Source: Hyphochytrium catenoides (Eukaryota > Sar > Hyphochytriomycetes > Hyphochytriales > Hyphochytriaceae). From it: DNA of 13,217 nucleotides. Below the pieces are notes generated by a model. That model did not search any database and had not been told where the DNA came from. It was given only the letters and a program-made list of their open reading frames with translations. Shown piece after piece: positions 1-9,200 of the stretch. Location of the stretch: positions 1 to 13,217 of the forward strand of contig FLMG01003212.1 in assembly GCA_900088475.1 (NCBI GenBank), in the 5' to 3' direction. The translations under genes were made by a program, and so were the position numbers. Position 1 is the stretch's first letter. The number at the start of each line of letters is the position of its first letter.

Positions 1-101
1 AGTTGCTCTGTTGCTTCTAGCCTCTGAGACCCTTCTACACCTCTAAACAGCCCTGTTTGCTCTGCACCTGACACGCTGCTGGCTCTACCTGTGCAGTTGC
101 A

Positions 102-2072
102 ATGGCGTCAAGAGATAACGAAGGCACTGCCTCCATAGTGGCCAGCGCCACAAAGGTCTATAGCACGGAGACTCTACGTAAGCACGGGCCTTCTGCCACC
201 GTGCAGGGACCAAACCCCAAGCTCAGGTTATTAGGCGACCAGGACCGAATTTTCGAGGATGGGCCCTATCCGCGGCCATTTGAGTTTAATGAGGAAGTAG
301 CGCAAGTCTTTGATGACATGGTGACGCGGTCGGTCCCCATGTACAGAGATGTCATCGATACACTCATCTATTGGGCCCATCGGTTCTATCAGCCTGGATC
401 TGCAGTGTACGATCTTGGGTGCTCCACAGGGACCACTATTGATGTCTTAGCACAGACACTCGCCGATGGCGCCACATTCGTTGGCATAGACAACTCTAGG
501 CCTATGACCCACAGAGCCAACGCAAAGCTCGCGTGGGCTAGAGAGAAGCACAACGTAAAGATATTATGTGAAGACATCACTAAGTGTGACTTCAATGACG
601 CATCGCTGGTTATCATGAACTATACCTTGCAGTTCATCCCCTACAGTCAGCGGCACCGGCTCTTAAAGCGGATCTATAACGGACTGCGACCAGGAGGTAT
701 TCTCTTCATCTCGGAGAAGGTAAGGGCGGCATATCCTCTCTTCCAGGAAACCGCCACGTGGATCTATGAAGACTTTAAGGCTCGGGCAGGATATTCGCAG
801 AATGAGATTGCCAGAAAGAAGGAGGCCCTCGAAAACGTCTTGGTGCCACTAACGGACGCTGAACTGGCCGAGATGTTCCAGGCAGTAGGCTTCCAGACCT
901 CAAATCTCATTGTGAAGTGGAACAACTTCTCCACGTTTGTGGCTTATAAGCGAATAGAGGACGAAGACCAGAAAGGAGCGAGGAAAGGTGGGAGTAACGC
1001 CTCGCCACAGGCAGCAGAAGAGAGAGAAAAGAAGTCAGCACATGCTTCTTCGGAGCAGAACCCTCTGAAAGCTCTTCCCTATTCTGCGTTAAACGAGTTC
1101 TTCGACGAAGATCCGGATTACCTCTATCGACTCTTGAGCCACGAGGACGTGCAGACATTGAACGAACTGCGATGCAAGATCTTCGCAGAGAAACGGCCCC
1201 GTTTCAAAGCTCTGGAGAAAGTTGCTGCCATTTTGAAGTCTCTTCCACGCTTCCCATCTAAACGGCTAGTCGTGAATGAGTCCTCTGTGCACATAGGCGA
1301 GGTAGAGGAGCTGTCAGCGGAGCAGAGAGAGACTTTCTCCCAGTGTCTACGAGAACTCATCCCCTGGAAGAAGGGGCCTTTCACCCTCTTTGGGACGGAG
1401 ATTGACGCAGAATGGCGATCGGACTGGAAATGGGAGAGAATACGACCCCATATTAGCAGTTTGGAGGGCAAGGTAGTGGCTGATGTAGGATGCGCCAACG
1501 GCTACTTCATGTACCGAATGTTGGAGCAGCATCCCAAGCTGGTGATTGGCTTGGACCCTAACGTTAAGGCTTGGATGGAGTTCCAGTTGCTGCAACACTT
1601 CGCATGTAGACGAGAACTTCAATTCGAGGTGCTGACAGTAGAGCATATGGACCTCCTGCCTGGCTGCTTCGACACCATCTTCTGTCTTGGAGTACTTTAC
1701 CATTGCGTGGATCCCATTGGCATGCTACGGAAGATGTTCACCGCGCTGAAGCCAGGCGGGGAGATTATAGTCGATTGCCAGGGCATACCAGGAGAGCTAC
1801 CGATGGCCCTTGTTCCGAGAAAAACGTATGCTAAGGCTAAAGGCATTTGGTTTATCCCCACCAGGTCCTGCTTGGAGAATATGCTCCTGCGAGCAAACTT
1901 CAACGATCTTGAGTGCTTCTATGATGAGCCTCTGGAGGTGGACGAGCAGCGCGCAACCACTTGGGCTCCCATCAACAGCCTCGCAGAGTTCCTGGACCCA
2001 GAAGACCCCACAAAGACTGCAGAAGGCTATCCCGCCCCTAGGCGGATCTACTTCCGCGCCAAGCGTCGGTGA
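102..2072 (+). CDS. cmoA-cmoB: Fused CmoA-CmoB: carboxy-SAM synthase plus tRNA U34 carboxymethyltransferase
   Basis: This intact single-exon frame of 656 residues joins two bacterial enzymes. Residues ~47-285 are CmoA, which converts SAM plus prephenate to carboxy-SAM and phenylpyruvate. Ligand positions known from E. coli CmoA are present: Y81, GCS 106-108, DN 130-131, DI 158-159 and N173. The Arg199 equivalent is K240. A charged Lys/Glu/Ser-rich linker covers ~285-320. Residues ~321-655 are CmoB, which carboxymethylates 5-hydroxyuridine-34 of tRNA to cmo5U. It has PWKKGPF 421-427, EWRSDWKW 437-444, DVGCANG 461-467, DPN 485-487, LYH 532-534 and the C-terminal EGYPAPRR 641-648. The E. coli carboxy-SAM contacts K91, W105, K110, Y200 and R315 map to K424, W438, K443, Y533 and R648. 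About 45 residues precede the CmoA core; they are rich in Ser/Thr/Ala but contain early acidic residues, so they are not a clear transit peptide. The ATG at 102 is the first in frame. Family assignment is firm; activity and compartment are inferred. Confidence 0.95.
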   Translation: MASRDNEGTASIVASATKVYSTETLRKHGPSATVQGPNPKLRLLGDQDRIFEDGPYPRPFEFNEEVAQVFDDMVTRSVPMYRDVIDTLIYWAHRFYQPGSAVYDLGCSTGTTIDVLAQTLADGATFVGIDNSRPMTHRANAKLAWAREKHNVKILCEDITKCDFNDASLVIMNYTLQFIPYSQRHRLLKRIYNGLRPGGILFISEKVRAAYPLFQETATWIYEDFKARAGYSQNEIARKKEALENVLVPLTDAELAEMFQAVGFQTSNLIVKWNNFSTFVAYKRIEDEDQKGARKGGSNASPQAAEEREKKSAHASSEQNPLKALPYSALNEFFDEDPDYLYRLLSHEDVQTLNELRCKIFAEKRPRFKALEKVAAILKSLPRFPSKRLVVNESSVHIGEVEELSAEQRETFSQCLRELIPWKKGPFTLFGTEIDAEWRSDWKWERIRPHISSLEGKVVADVGCANGYFMYRMLEQHPKLVIGLDPNVKAWMEFQLLQHFACRRELQFEVLTVEHMDLLPGCFDTIFCLGVLYHCVDPIGMLRKMFTALKPGGEIIVDCQGIPGELPMALVPRKTYAKAKGIWFIPTRSCLENMLLRANFNDLECFYDEPLEVDEQRATTWAPINSLAEFLDPEDPTKTAEGYPAPRRIYFRAKRR

Positions 2073-2091
2073 CCTCATCACCAACGCTGAC

Positions 2092-2097
2092 AATAAA
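2092..2097 (+). terminator. AATAAA polyadenylation signal of the cmoA-cmoB fusion
   Basis: AATAAA lies 20 bases after the TGA stop of the fusion gene. A second AATAAA at 2195-2200 is an alternative. A eukaryotic-type signal here argues that the gene is expressed as a nuclear gene and is not bacterial contamination. Confidence 0.55.
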
Positions 2098-2194
2098 AGA
2101 CAGAACAACGCTTGCCCGCTTTCTCTATCCATTCTTGCCTTTCCTGCCATCATCACAGACCTCCTCCAGGTCCATTTGTAACCAACTATACTCG

Positions 2195-2200
2195 AATAAA
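2195..2200 (+). terminator. Second candidate polyadenylation signal downstream of cmoA-cmoB
   Basis: An exact AATAAA followed by further A residues lies 123 bases past the stop codon. Either this or the copy at 2092 could define the mRNA end; sequence alone does not decide. Confidence 0.4.
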
Positions 2201-2505
2201 AAGGCACCCGAGCTCATATGCTGAATGTATATTTCTTGAGACTCGGGGGCATATTCGGGTCATTCCAGGATGAGTTATATGAGGGAAACGGAGAGTGTGG
2301 CCTGGAAGTTCCTCTTCGGCACTGGAGCGCCGCCTGTCGCTGATCGCTTCTCGCTCCTCCCGTCTCTCCATCCCATGCTGCTCCTGACAATAGATGAGCC
2401 AGTGCGGAGGATAAGGGCAAGAGCAGGAAAGGCATCGATGTATGCTGCAGGGATCGTGGCTTGGCATCGTAAGGAGCTGTTTCCTCCGGTCCAGGGCTTT
2501 GCACA

Positions 2506-5500
2506 ATGGCTGGCTTGGGGGAAGAAGAGAAGCAAGACCAGGTAATCTCTCACGTACGCCTATCAGTCCTTATAAGTTGGCCTGTGATCTCTTGCATAAT
2601 CATTCCTTCTACTTGTCATGGTCAGGTTGAGAGTAGCTTAGCGGCAATAAGCTTTGCCGATATTCAAGTGCAAACTTTGGCAGGTGCAGGCGTCTCTATA
2701 CAGCAAGAAGTGAAACAGGTCCGTAAGGATGTTGAGGCGGCGAAGGCACTTCTCGTGGTTGGGGTCACAAGGAGACAAGTTGCAGAAGAGCTTCGTCAAG
2801 TTCTTCAGGTTGCATCCTGGTCCTTTATACGGGGCGATACTCAGCATCTGTCTGGGGCTATCCGGCCGCTATGCTTTGTCATCCTGCTCAGGGTCCTGAC
2901 TCTTAATCTACGCTACAAGGTAAAAGATGGAGTTCCACTCTCTAGGCCTTCTGTGCCGAGGAAAGATTCTAAAATATCAACAGCCTCTATCCCCATGCGT
3001 CTTCTCTGTCCCTGCCACATGTCACATGGCACTTCTTTTGCTCTCTGTCTTAGCCCACCCTGCGCAGTCACTCAGCGCGATACTCCTCTGGAGGTCTAGC
3101 TATCTCTTTCCCGACTTTCCTCTCTATGCCTAGGCAGTCTCTGCTTCCACTGGTCTGCTAATGCTTGACCTCCGCCCCATGCACTTCCGCTCCACGTCCA
3201 GTCACGGATAGGCTACCATCTATCCTATCGCTTAGTCCTTAACGACATCTTGGGGCCCGTAACAGTTGAATCCGATGCCGGGCATTACCAAGCGAGTGAG
3301 AAGGGAGAGGCATCCGAGGGTCTAAGTGCCAAGAAACATCATCTTAAGGGTTTTGACAGAGAAGTTCCTTTCCGGTATCCACCGACGCGGTGCTTGAGAC
3401 TCCGCGTGCGGCACTTTATTATCTCACCGCCGGTGGTGAGGGAGGTCAAGGAATTTCATGCAGCCATGGCAGAGATTAAGTCCTTTCGGACAAGGAGGGA
3501 AGACTGCATGAAGGAAATTGAGGCGGTTAAGCGGGTAATTGAAACCTCAGTTTGCCTCTTGTTGTCCTTGTCCAGTTCTTCTTCTATCTATTCATTGTCC
3601 TTCCTTTCTACGAGCGCATCTCCTGTCAGCATTGATTAGCAGGCGTTAGACGCTAAACAGCTCATGTGGCTAAGGAACTTTCTCCTCTTCATTTCTCCTT
3701 TAGATCCACGACTGTCCAGACAATCAACACGGCTGGCTTGACCGCTGCCCATCGTGCCGCCTCATCTTGAATTGCCATAAAAAGTTCGTTGAGAACTGGT
3801 ACCTTGAGTACGGGGTGCGGTGCGCTGTGCAGCTTGATTGGTACAGCAGCTTTCTGCTAGAAGACAGGGAAAGGCTGGGCATGAAAGTGGATGAACTGCA
3901 GACGAAGGTTGTCGAACCGGCAAAGCTCATTGGAAGGTGTGCTTCACGGCACCCAACAGCATGGGGAGCTTTGCGTCATATCAACCTCCCTTTTCTCACT
4001 AATTCTTCCTAACCTGCTAAGTCTTTCTCTGATCGTCGCGTGCTCTGTCTTTCTCTGTTGCGTTACCAGCTTGGTCCGCACAGTATGCTCCATAAGCTTG
4101 CGAGATCCTTGCTTGAAATATGTGCATAGTTCTCACTGTGCAATCGTCCCCTGCGCACCTCCTATGTAGACGTTGTGAGGAGCAGCTAGGAGCCTGGCTG
4201 AGAGTCTGCTGGCTCCTTAAGCAATCTAAAGTCCGGGATCGGAAGCTGCAAAGCTCTCTAACTCGCTTAAAGGAAAGAAAGGAGGAAGCTCTTCGTCGAT
4301 TAGCTGAGCGGAAGGAGACAGCTAGCACAAATCTACAACGACTATGGAGAGGCCACTTAGCAAGAAGGTACGACAGAGCTGTATTGCGGGGTCCCGTTCA
4401 AGGAAAAGAGAGAGGGAGAGAGACTATCTACAACTTGAAGGATGATAGAGAGAGCTAGCACTCTAACAAGCCATGGAACCAGACATGCTCTTCACCTCAA
4501 GCAGGAAAGGGACCTAGTCATGCGGAATCAAGCCAAACTGCAAGCGGAAAGGGAAGCTGAACATCTTCGGCAGAAGCGAGAGCAAGACTTCTTGGACAAG
4601 CTTAGAGCCGATGAACAGAAGATCGCATCCTATAGTTGCCCCTATGTCCGTTGCCCTAAATTCAGGCGAACAGGAGCCTTTAAAAGCGTAGAACAAATTG
4701 AGATTCACCGCCAACAGCATGAAGAAGAAACTCGAATGGAGGAGGAACAGAAGAAGAGGGAGGCTGAAGAGGCGGAGAAGGAGAGACAGAGAAGGAAAGA
4801 AAGAGAAGAAGAGATGCTACGAAGAACAAGAGACGAAGCAAAAGACTATGCAAGAGAAAGAGAACAAGAAGAAGAGAGCCGGCGAGGTGAGCTGATGGCC
4901 CTCGTAGCAGAGTCTTGGGAGTCCAAGCTTGTCTACAGCCATGAAAGAGCGAGAAGAAGAATGCGGAAAGAGCTATCGGCCCATGCAACATTCCGTCCTG
5001 ACATAGAAATGAGATGCTCTCGTAAGAAGTGCGCACATATCCTCTTTCTCTCCCAAGCGCAGTGGAGGATGCATGAGCGCTTCCATAAGGAAGACGCAGC
5101 ACGAGAGAGAGAAAGAAGGAAGACTGAAAGCGAGGTTGCACAGCGGTCAGAAGCAGACACAATAGAGCGGCGGTTCGTTAGGGAGAGAGACTTCCTAGCA
5201 AACCTAAGGCAGCAGAGAGACATTGGTCGAAGTTGTCCTTCTCCCGTAATATCTATCCAACCAAGCCCTTTAGCTTCCTCTTCGCTCCCTCAACAAAAGC
5301 AGCTGGACGCTCCGTCTCCGAAGCCCATGCCGCCAACGTCTTTGGTGGACCTCTCGGCGCCAAAAACCAACCTCAAAAACAGTCCCAATAGATCGAAGTC
5401 ACCCAGCAAGCTAGTGTCGTCATGTCCCGTTGCACTGCGTTCATCGCTCCGTACGAGTTCTCGGTTCTCTGAGCCCGTGGGTCAGCTGGTTCTCGTGTTT

Positions 5501-6034
5501 GGCCTCTCTTCAGCCGCCAATAGCCAGGATGATGTGCAGGACACGGCAGAGTACATCCGGAAGGTGAAGTGCCTCCCGTCTGTCATAAGCATTTGCAAGG
5601 CAAAGGTGGTGATAGGTAGAAGCTCTGACTTTTGTGACTCGATTGTGGACTCGGCTCGTTTTCCTCTGTCTGTCAGCCGGCAGCACCTGGCCATCACGGT
5701 CTCGAGGTCTGCCTTACACGGCCTAGCTGTCCACGTTGAGGACCTTGGGAGTGCGACAGGGACTTACGTACATAGGAGACAGGCGGTGGAACGACAAGAA
5801 GCCAACCTTTCTGAAGAGTCGCGAAGAGACATTACCAGAAACGAAGTCATCCGCCTTGCTCCTTATCAGCCCGTTGAGCTTGGCCCAGGGGATAGGCTTA
5901 TTCTGGGTGTAGAGTCAGATAATCGGCCAGAAGCTCTGGAGCCTTGGACTGAGTCTGATGTTATTTATGAACTGGCCTTTACGGCTGTAGGCAAGCTCCA
6001 TCCAGTAGCGGTGAGTGGCAAGCTTAGAGGGTGA
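2506..6034 (+). CDS. Coiled-coil protein with IQ-like motif, two C2H2 zinc fingers and C-terminal FHA domain
   Basis: The proposed exons are 2506-2541, 2626-2919, 3202-3534, 3704-3936, 4170-4367 and 4459-6034. All junctions are GT-AG with matching phases, giving 889 residues. Exons 1-3 encode mostly charged, helical sequence. Exon 4 has a Cys-rich patch (DC, CPSC, NCH). Exon 5 ends in an IQ-like motif (LQRLWRGHLAR), a possible calmodulin or light-chain site. Exon 6 carries finger 1 (C-x4-C...H-x3-H, 4637-4720), a long Glu/Arg/Lys coiled coil (~4720-4900), finger 2 (C-x4-C...H-x3-H, 5015-5086), a Pro/Ser-rich spacer, then an FHA domain (~5597-5911). The FHA shows the GR (5615-5620), SRQH and DLGSATGTY signatures. 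FHA domains bind phosphothreonine, so a signalling or scaffold role is inferred. A good GTGAGT donor at 6011 precedes the stop and could extend the C-terminus. The first two exons are the least certain; an ATG in good context at 3466 is an alternative start. I do not recognise the protein as a named family. Confidence 0.65.
4368..4458 (+). other. Purine-rich 91-base intron after the IQ-like motif
   Basis: The two long frames of the gene are offset here. A GTACGA donor at 4368 and a CTAG acceptor ending at 4458 join them in phase 2 and create Ser at the junction. The intron is unusually rich in GA repeats and lacks a polypyrimidine tract, unlike the others in the window, so the exact acceptor is uncertain. 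Confidence 0.5.
5597..5911 (+). other. FHA domain within the preceding gene
   Basis: The frame contains the forkhead-associated signature in order: a hydrophobic strand then IGRSS, a ~18-residue gap, VSRQHLAI, a hydrophobic strand, then DLGSATGTYV, and finally a GPGDRLILG strand. The Gly-Arg and Ser-x-x-His phosphopeptide-binding positions are kept. The usual Asn of the Asn-Gly-Thr turn is Thr. Confidence 0.88.
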
Positions 6035-6035
6035 T

Positions 6036-6048
6036 CAATAATTTATTG
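6036..6048. terminator. Palindromic bidirectional polyadenylation element between convergent genes
   Basis: CAATAA-T-TTATTG is a perfect inverted repeat with a one-base spacer. On the minus strand it contains a canonical AATAAA (6042-6047), which would end the SAMHD1-like mRNA about 190 bases past its stop. On the plus strand it gives the weaker AATAAT (6037-6042), directly after the FHA gene's TGA. A plus-strand GATAAA at 6055 is another option. Confidence 0.5.
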
Positions 6049-6234
6049 GCCGCGCGATAAATACACAGCGTAGAGATCTAGGGCACAGACTCCAAACCTG
6101 AAGCGTCCATTTCGACACCAGGCCAGCTTCTATTTGCCTCACTCTCTTCCAATACTGCCGAGTCTCCTCTGTGCTCTTCGATTTATACCTGCAACCTGTC
6201 CCTTGCTTAAGCTATCGTTCCTGCTCTAGTGGGC

Positions 6235-9200
6235 CTACCAGTCTTCGTCGTGCTGCCTGGTGATGGAGTCTTGGGAGAGAGAGGGAAAAGGGGAAGAGAC
6301 ATGGGTACTTCTGCACCAGTTGTTGAAGGCACTTCTAGCAGACTGCAGCAGTTCTCCTCTCTTAACGAAAACGCGCAAATTTTTTTCCATAAAGACGCTG
6401 GGGGCATGCTCTTCATAGTGTTCCTTTGCCACAGGAAGACAGCCTTCTTCAAAGGTGCCTTCCTTGCGATAGAAGCGAACATGCTCAACCGGGTCCATTG
6501 ACCCCTTGCCGTGATGTATGCAGTGTATGTCCACGATAAGATCCTCTGGTGACAACTGGGGCATCTCCCTATCAATATGTTAGCGACATCGGCATATAAT
6601 AAAGCGCGAGGAAATAAGGTAGAAGAGGAACAGGTGCCAGAAATGACAGAGAGGGTTTATGGAGAGAAGTGAGGTGGGCAAATATTGGAGATCAGGGCAA
6701 CGTACTCATCTGCATATTTGACAATGTCTGCCGCTAGCTCCTTCATAGGCTTGATCTTCCCATTTCTGCCGGTGCACCAGTCCGGGCAAAGCTATGTACC
6801 ACTCAAAGTCAGAGCCTGAAATTTAGCGGTCACCCAGCTTGGCGAAAGAAAGCGTTGTGAATGAGACAAGTAGTACCCTACCTCAGCGCCACACTCGTGT
6901 GAATCCCAATTCTTCAGTGCCGCCTTCCCACAATATCGATAAATGTCTCGGACCTATGAACCCAACCCAAGGAATGAGAATTCAGATTTTTAGGAGGTCA
7001 ATCTCAGCCTTCTCGTCGGCCGGAAGAAGTGGCCTTTTAGGGCAATCACCTTTATCCTCTTGAGGATCTCCTGGGCCGGAGCCAAGGCTGGAATGGTGGA
7101 GAGCTCCAGTAAGTCCAGAATGGAGTCCGTCAAGGAGGAATACGCCACCATATCAGTAAAAGCTTCAGAGATCTTGACAAGCACCTTAGTGCCATCCTGA
7201 GTCCATCATGGAGGACAAGCGAAGACAATCAAAATGACAGCCTGTAGATGGAAGGACACTCCCTATTTCAACTAGGTATAAGCGTACCCCTACTATAACA
7301 ACTAGCAGACGTTTACCTCTTTTGTTCTGCCAGGAAGAAGGAAATAGTCGTTCGCTGCTTCTAAGACGTCAACTATCATGTGCTCTATCGCGACCACTGT
7401 CTTGTGTGTATACATCGTGTGATGAAGCGTGAACCGTGTCTTAAACACCTATGAGAGGTTATGAAACGTGGGTCAAGGTATACTATGCCAGGTTGCGAGC
7501 TAGAGGCTGCCTTCAGAGCGATTTACCTACCTCCATGACCTTGGCGACCAGCTTCTCTGGGAAGCAGATGCGCAGCGGGCTCAAAGGGTCCGTTAGGTCT
7601 CGTGAGACTCTAGCGGACATCATCTGGGAGGAGAAAACGTTTAAACACAATCATCGCTAGCAAGCTGCAGGGGACACGAAGGAGACAGAACAAACAGAGG
7701 TAGAGCTGTGGGGGTGTCGGCGAGGCTAGGGCGATGCAAAGAAGTATCAGATAGATTGACAATTAGCGGGGGATTACCAATAGCATGAAGTCATTGTTCG
7801 TCCGTATGCCTCCCATTTTGGCGTCACGTTTAAAATAATCCAGCTTGTCGACATCGAGACCCGACAGTGTGTTGTTGATGATGTCATACAGGAACTCCTT
7901 GTTCTCCTCTCTAAGACGGCCCAGTCTCTGCCCTCCTCTCCCATAGCCTCGACCGGTGATCATTTCCTTGATGAAAACGATGTCCCGTTCTGCGAAGCCG
8001 TAGTCCCTCAGGTCGATCTCATTGTCCTTCAGCATATGGTCGAAGAGATCTATTGACCCTTGTTCATGAGTCCATTTACAGTCTGGGTTTACTAGTTGGA
8101 CATAAAGAGAGAGGATGGGCAGAGAGGAAGAACCTCCGTAAGCAGTTAAAGCAAGCCTACGACAGGTGGGACGGAGACAAACGACATGAGAGACTGAGAG
8201 GGAAAAATGATAGCAAACCACGACCAAACCTTTTCTCATGAAAGGTCCGTCGTAAAGATGGCTGAACGGGCCATGGCCTAGATCGTGACAGAGTCCCGCC
8301 AACTTGACGCATAAAAGGTCCTATAAAGGGACATCGAAGCGCCGAATCAGAAAAGAAGTAGTGTCTTCCTAGGTGTAGATACGACATTGCAAAGTGAAAG
8401 AGGCTTAATGGTCCTCTTGAAGAAGAAAGATCTGTGGGGATGTCCTTCACTTGATGACGAGGCCAACAGAAGGGCTCCGCTTACTGTGTACGTAATGCTG
8501 AGGTAAGGCTGAACTTTGCGAAGATTCTCAACAAAGGTCTGAGCGAGATGCGCCACTCCTAAGCTGTGCACAAAGCGATTATGGGACGCTGTGGGGTAGA
8601 CATAAGAGCAGACCCCTAGCTGCTTTAGGCCTCTTAAGCGCTGGAACTGCGGGGTGTCAATGATCCTCATGCATACGGGTTCGAACTCCATCACACCGTG
8701 CACCGCATCATTTATCATCTATAATGGGCATCGTTGGGCATGTCTTAGTGCTGTGAGTACTCTTCGCTACTGGGATAGGGCTCATGTTATACCTTATTCG
8801 CTTGAAGGTAGTGCTTACCGCTGACAGGCTTGCCTGAGCGGTCAGTGCGGAGGGGGCTATGAAGTCTACTAAGGTTCCTCTTGCGCCTGTTCGTCATCGG
8901 ACGCTGAGCGCTATGCGATAGCACCATTCATGGGCGCTATTGTGCACTTACTTTGAGTCATTTCTCATGGGCGTTGGAGGCAACCCTTCCTTCTGCCGCA
9001 CTTCACCCTTGTCCTCTTTGGTAGGGGTCTTCGCTGACTTGCTTTCTCCGTTCTCTTCTCTCTTTCTCTTCACTATAGTAGGACAATACTTATAATCAGC
9101 GGGCGAGAACAGGCCCATCATTCTTCAGCGTCAATGACCTACATTGGCTACTGCCTTCAATAGAATTGCCGTGCGCAGCTTGAGGGGAGCACGCTGGCGA

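Larger units (their letters stand above)
2073..2505. other. Intergenic region between cmoA-cmoB and the FHA/zinc-finger gene
   Basis: These ~430 bases hold the 3' end of the fusion gene (two AATAAA motifs) and presumably the promoter and 5' UTR of the next gene. Open frames on both strands read through here, but none shows a recognisable protein. I see no tRNA, repeat or TATA box that I would defend. Confidence 0.5.

Noticed and set aside
720-725. GTAAGG donor-like sequence inside the cmoA part
   Set aside because: The translation across it aligns continuously with CmoA (SEK... then the ED-FKA segment), and no acceptor is needed, so no intron is inferred.
102-2072. Bacterial contamination as the source of the cmoA-cmoB gene
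   Set aside because: The gene is joined on the same sequence to intron-containing eukaryotic genes and has AATAAA 20 bases past its stop. Only assembly chimerism would rescue the idea, and that needs read data.
2270-2545. 91-codon frame upstream of the FHA gene start
   Set aside because: It has no recognisable features, and it overlaps in another frame the better start at 2506 that splices in phase to the next exon.
2807-2890. Possible extra intron from a GTTGCA donor to a CTCAG acceptor in exon 2 of the FHA gene
   Set aside because: Splicing there from phase 0 runs straight into TAA, whereas the unspliced frame stays open to the GTAAAA donor at 2920.
4680-5162. 160-codon Leu/Ser-rich minus-strand frame
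   Set aside because: It is the complement of the purine-rich coiled-coil coding sequence, which forces a Leu/Ser/Phe-rich antisense frame; the plus frame has zinc-finger motifs.
6229-6501. 90-codon plus-strand frame opposite the last dNTPase exon
   Set aside because: The minus strand here encodes the conserved SAMHD1 C-terminal lobe; the plus frame is its shadow.
8678-8688. GGTTCGAACTC resembles a tRNA B box
   Set aside because: It lies inside the first core exon of the SAMHD1-like gene, coding on the other strand for EFEPV, and no cloverleaf or A box surrounds it.
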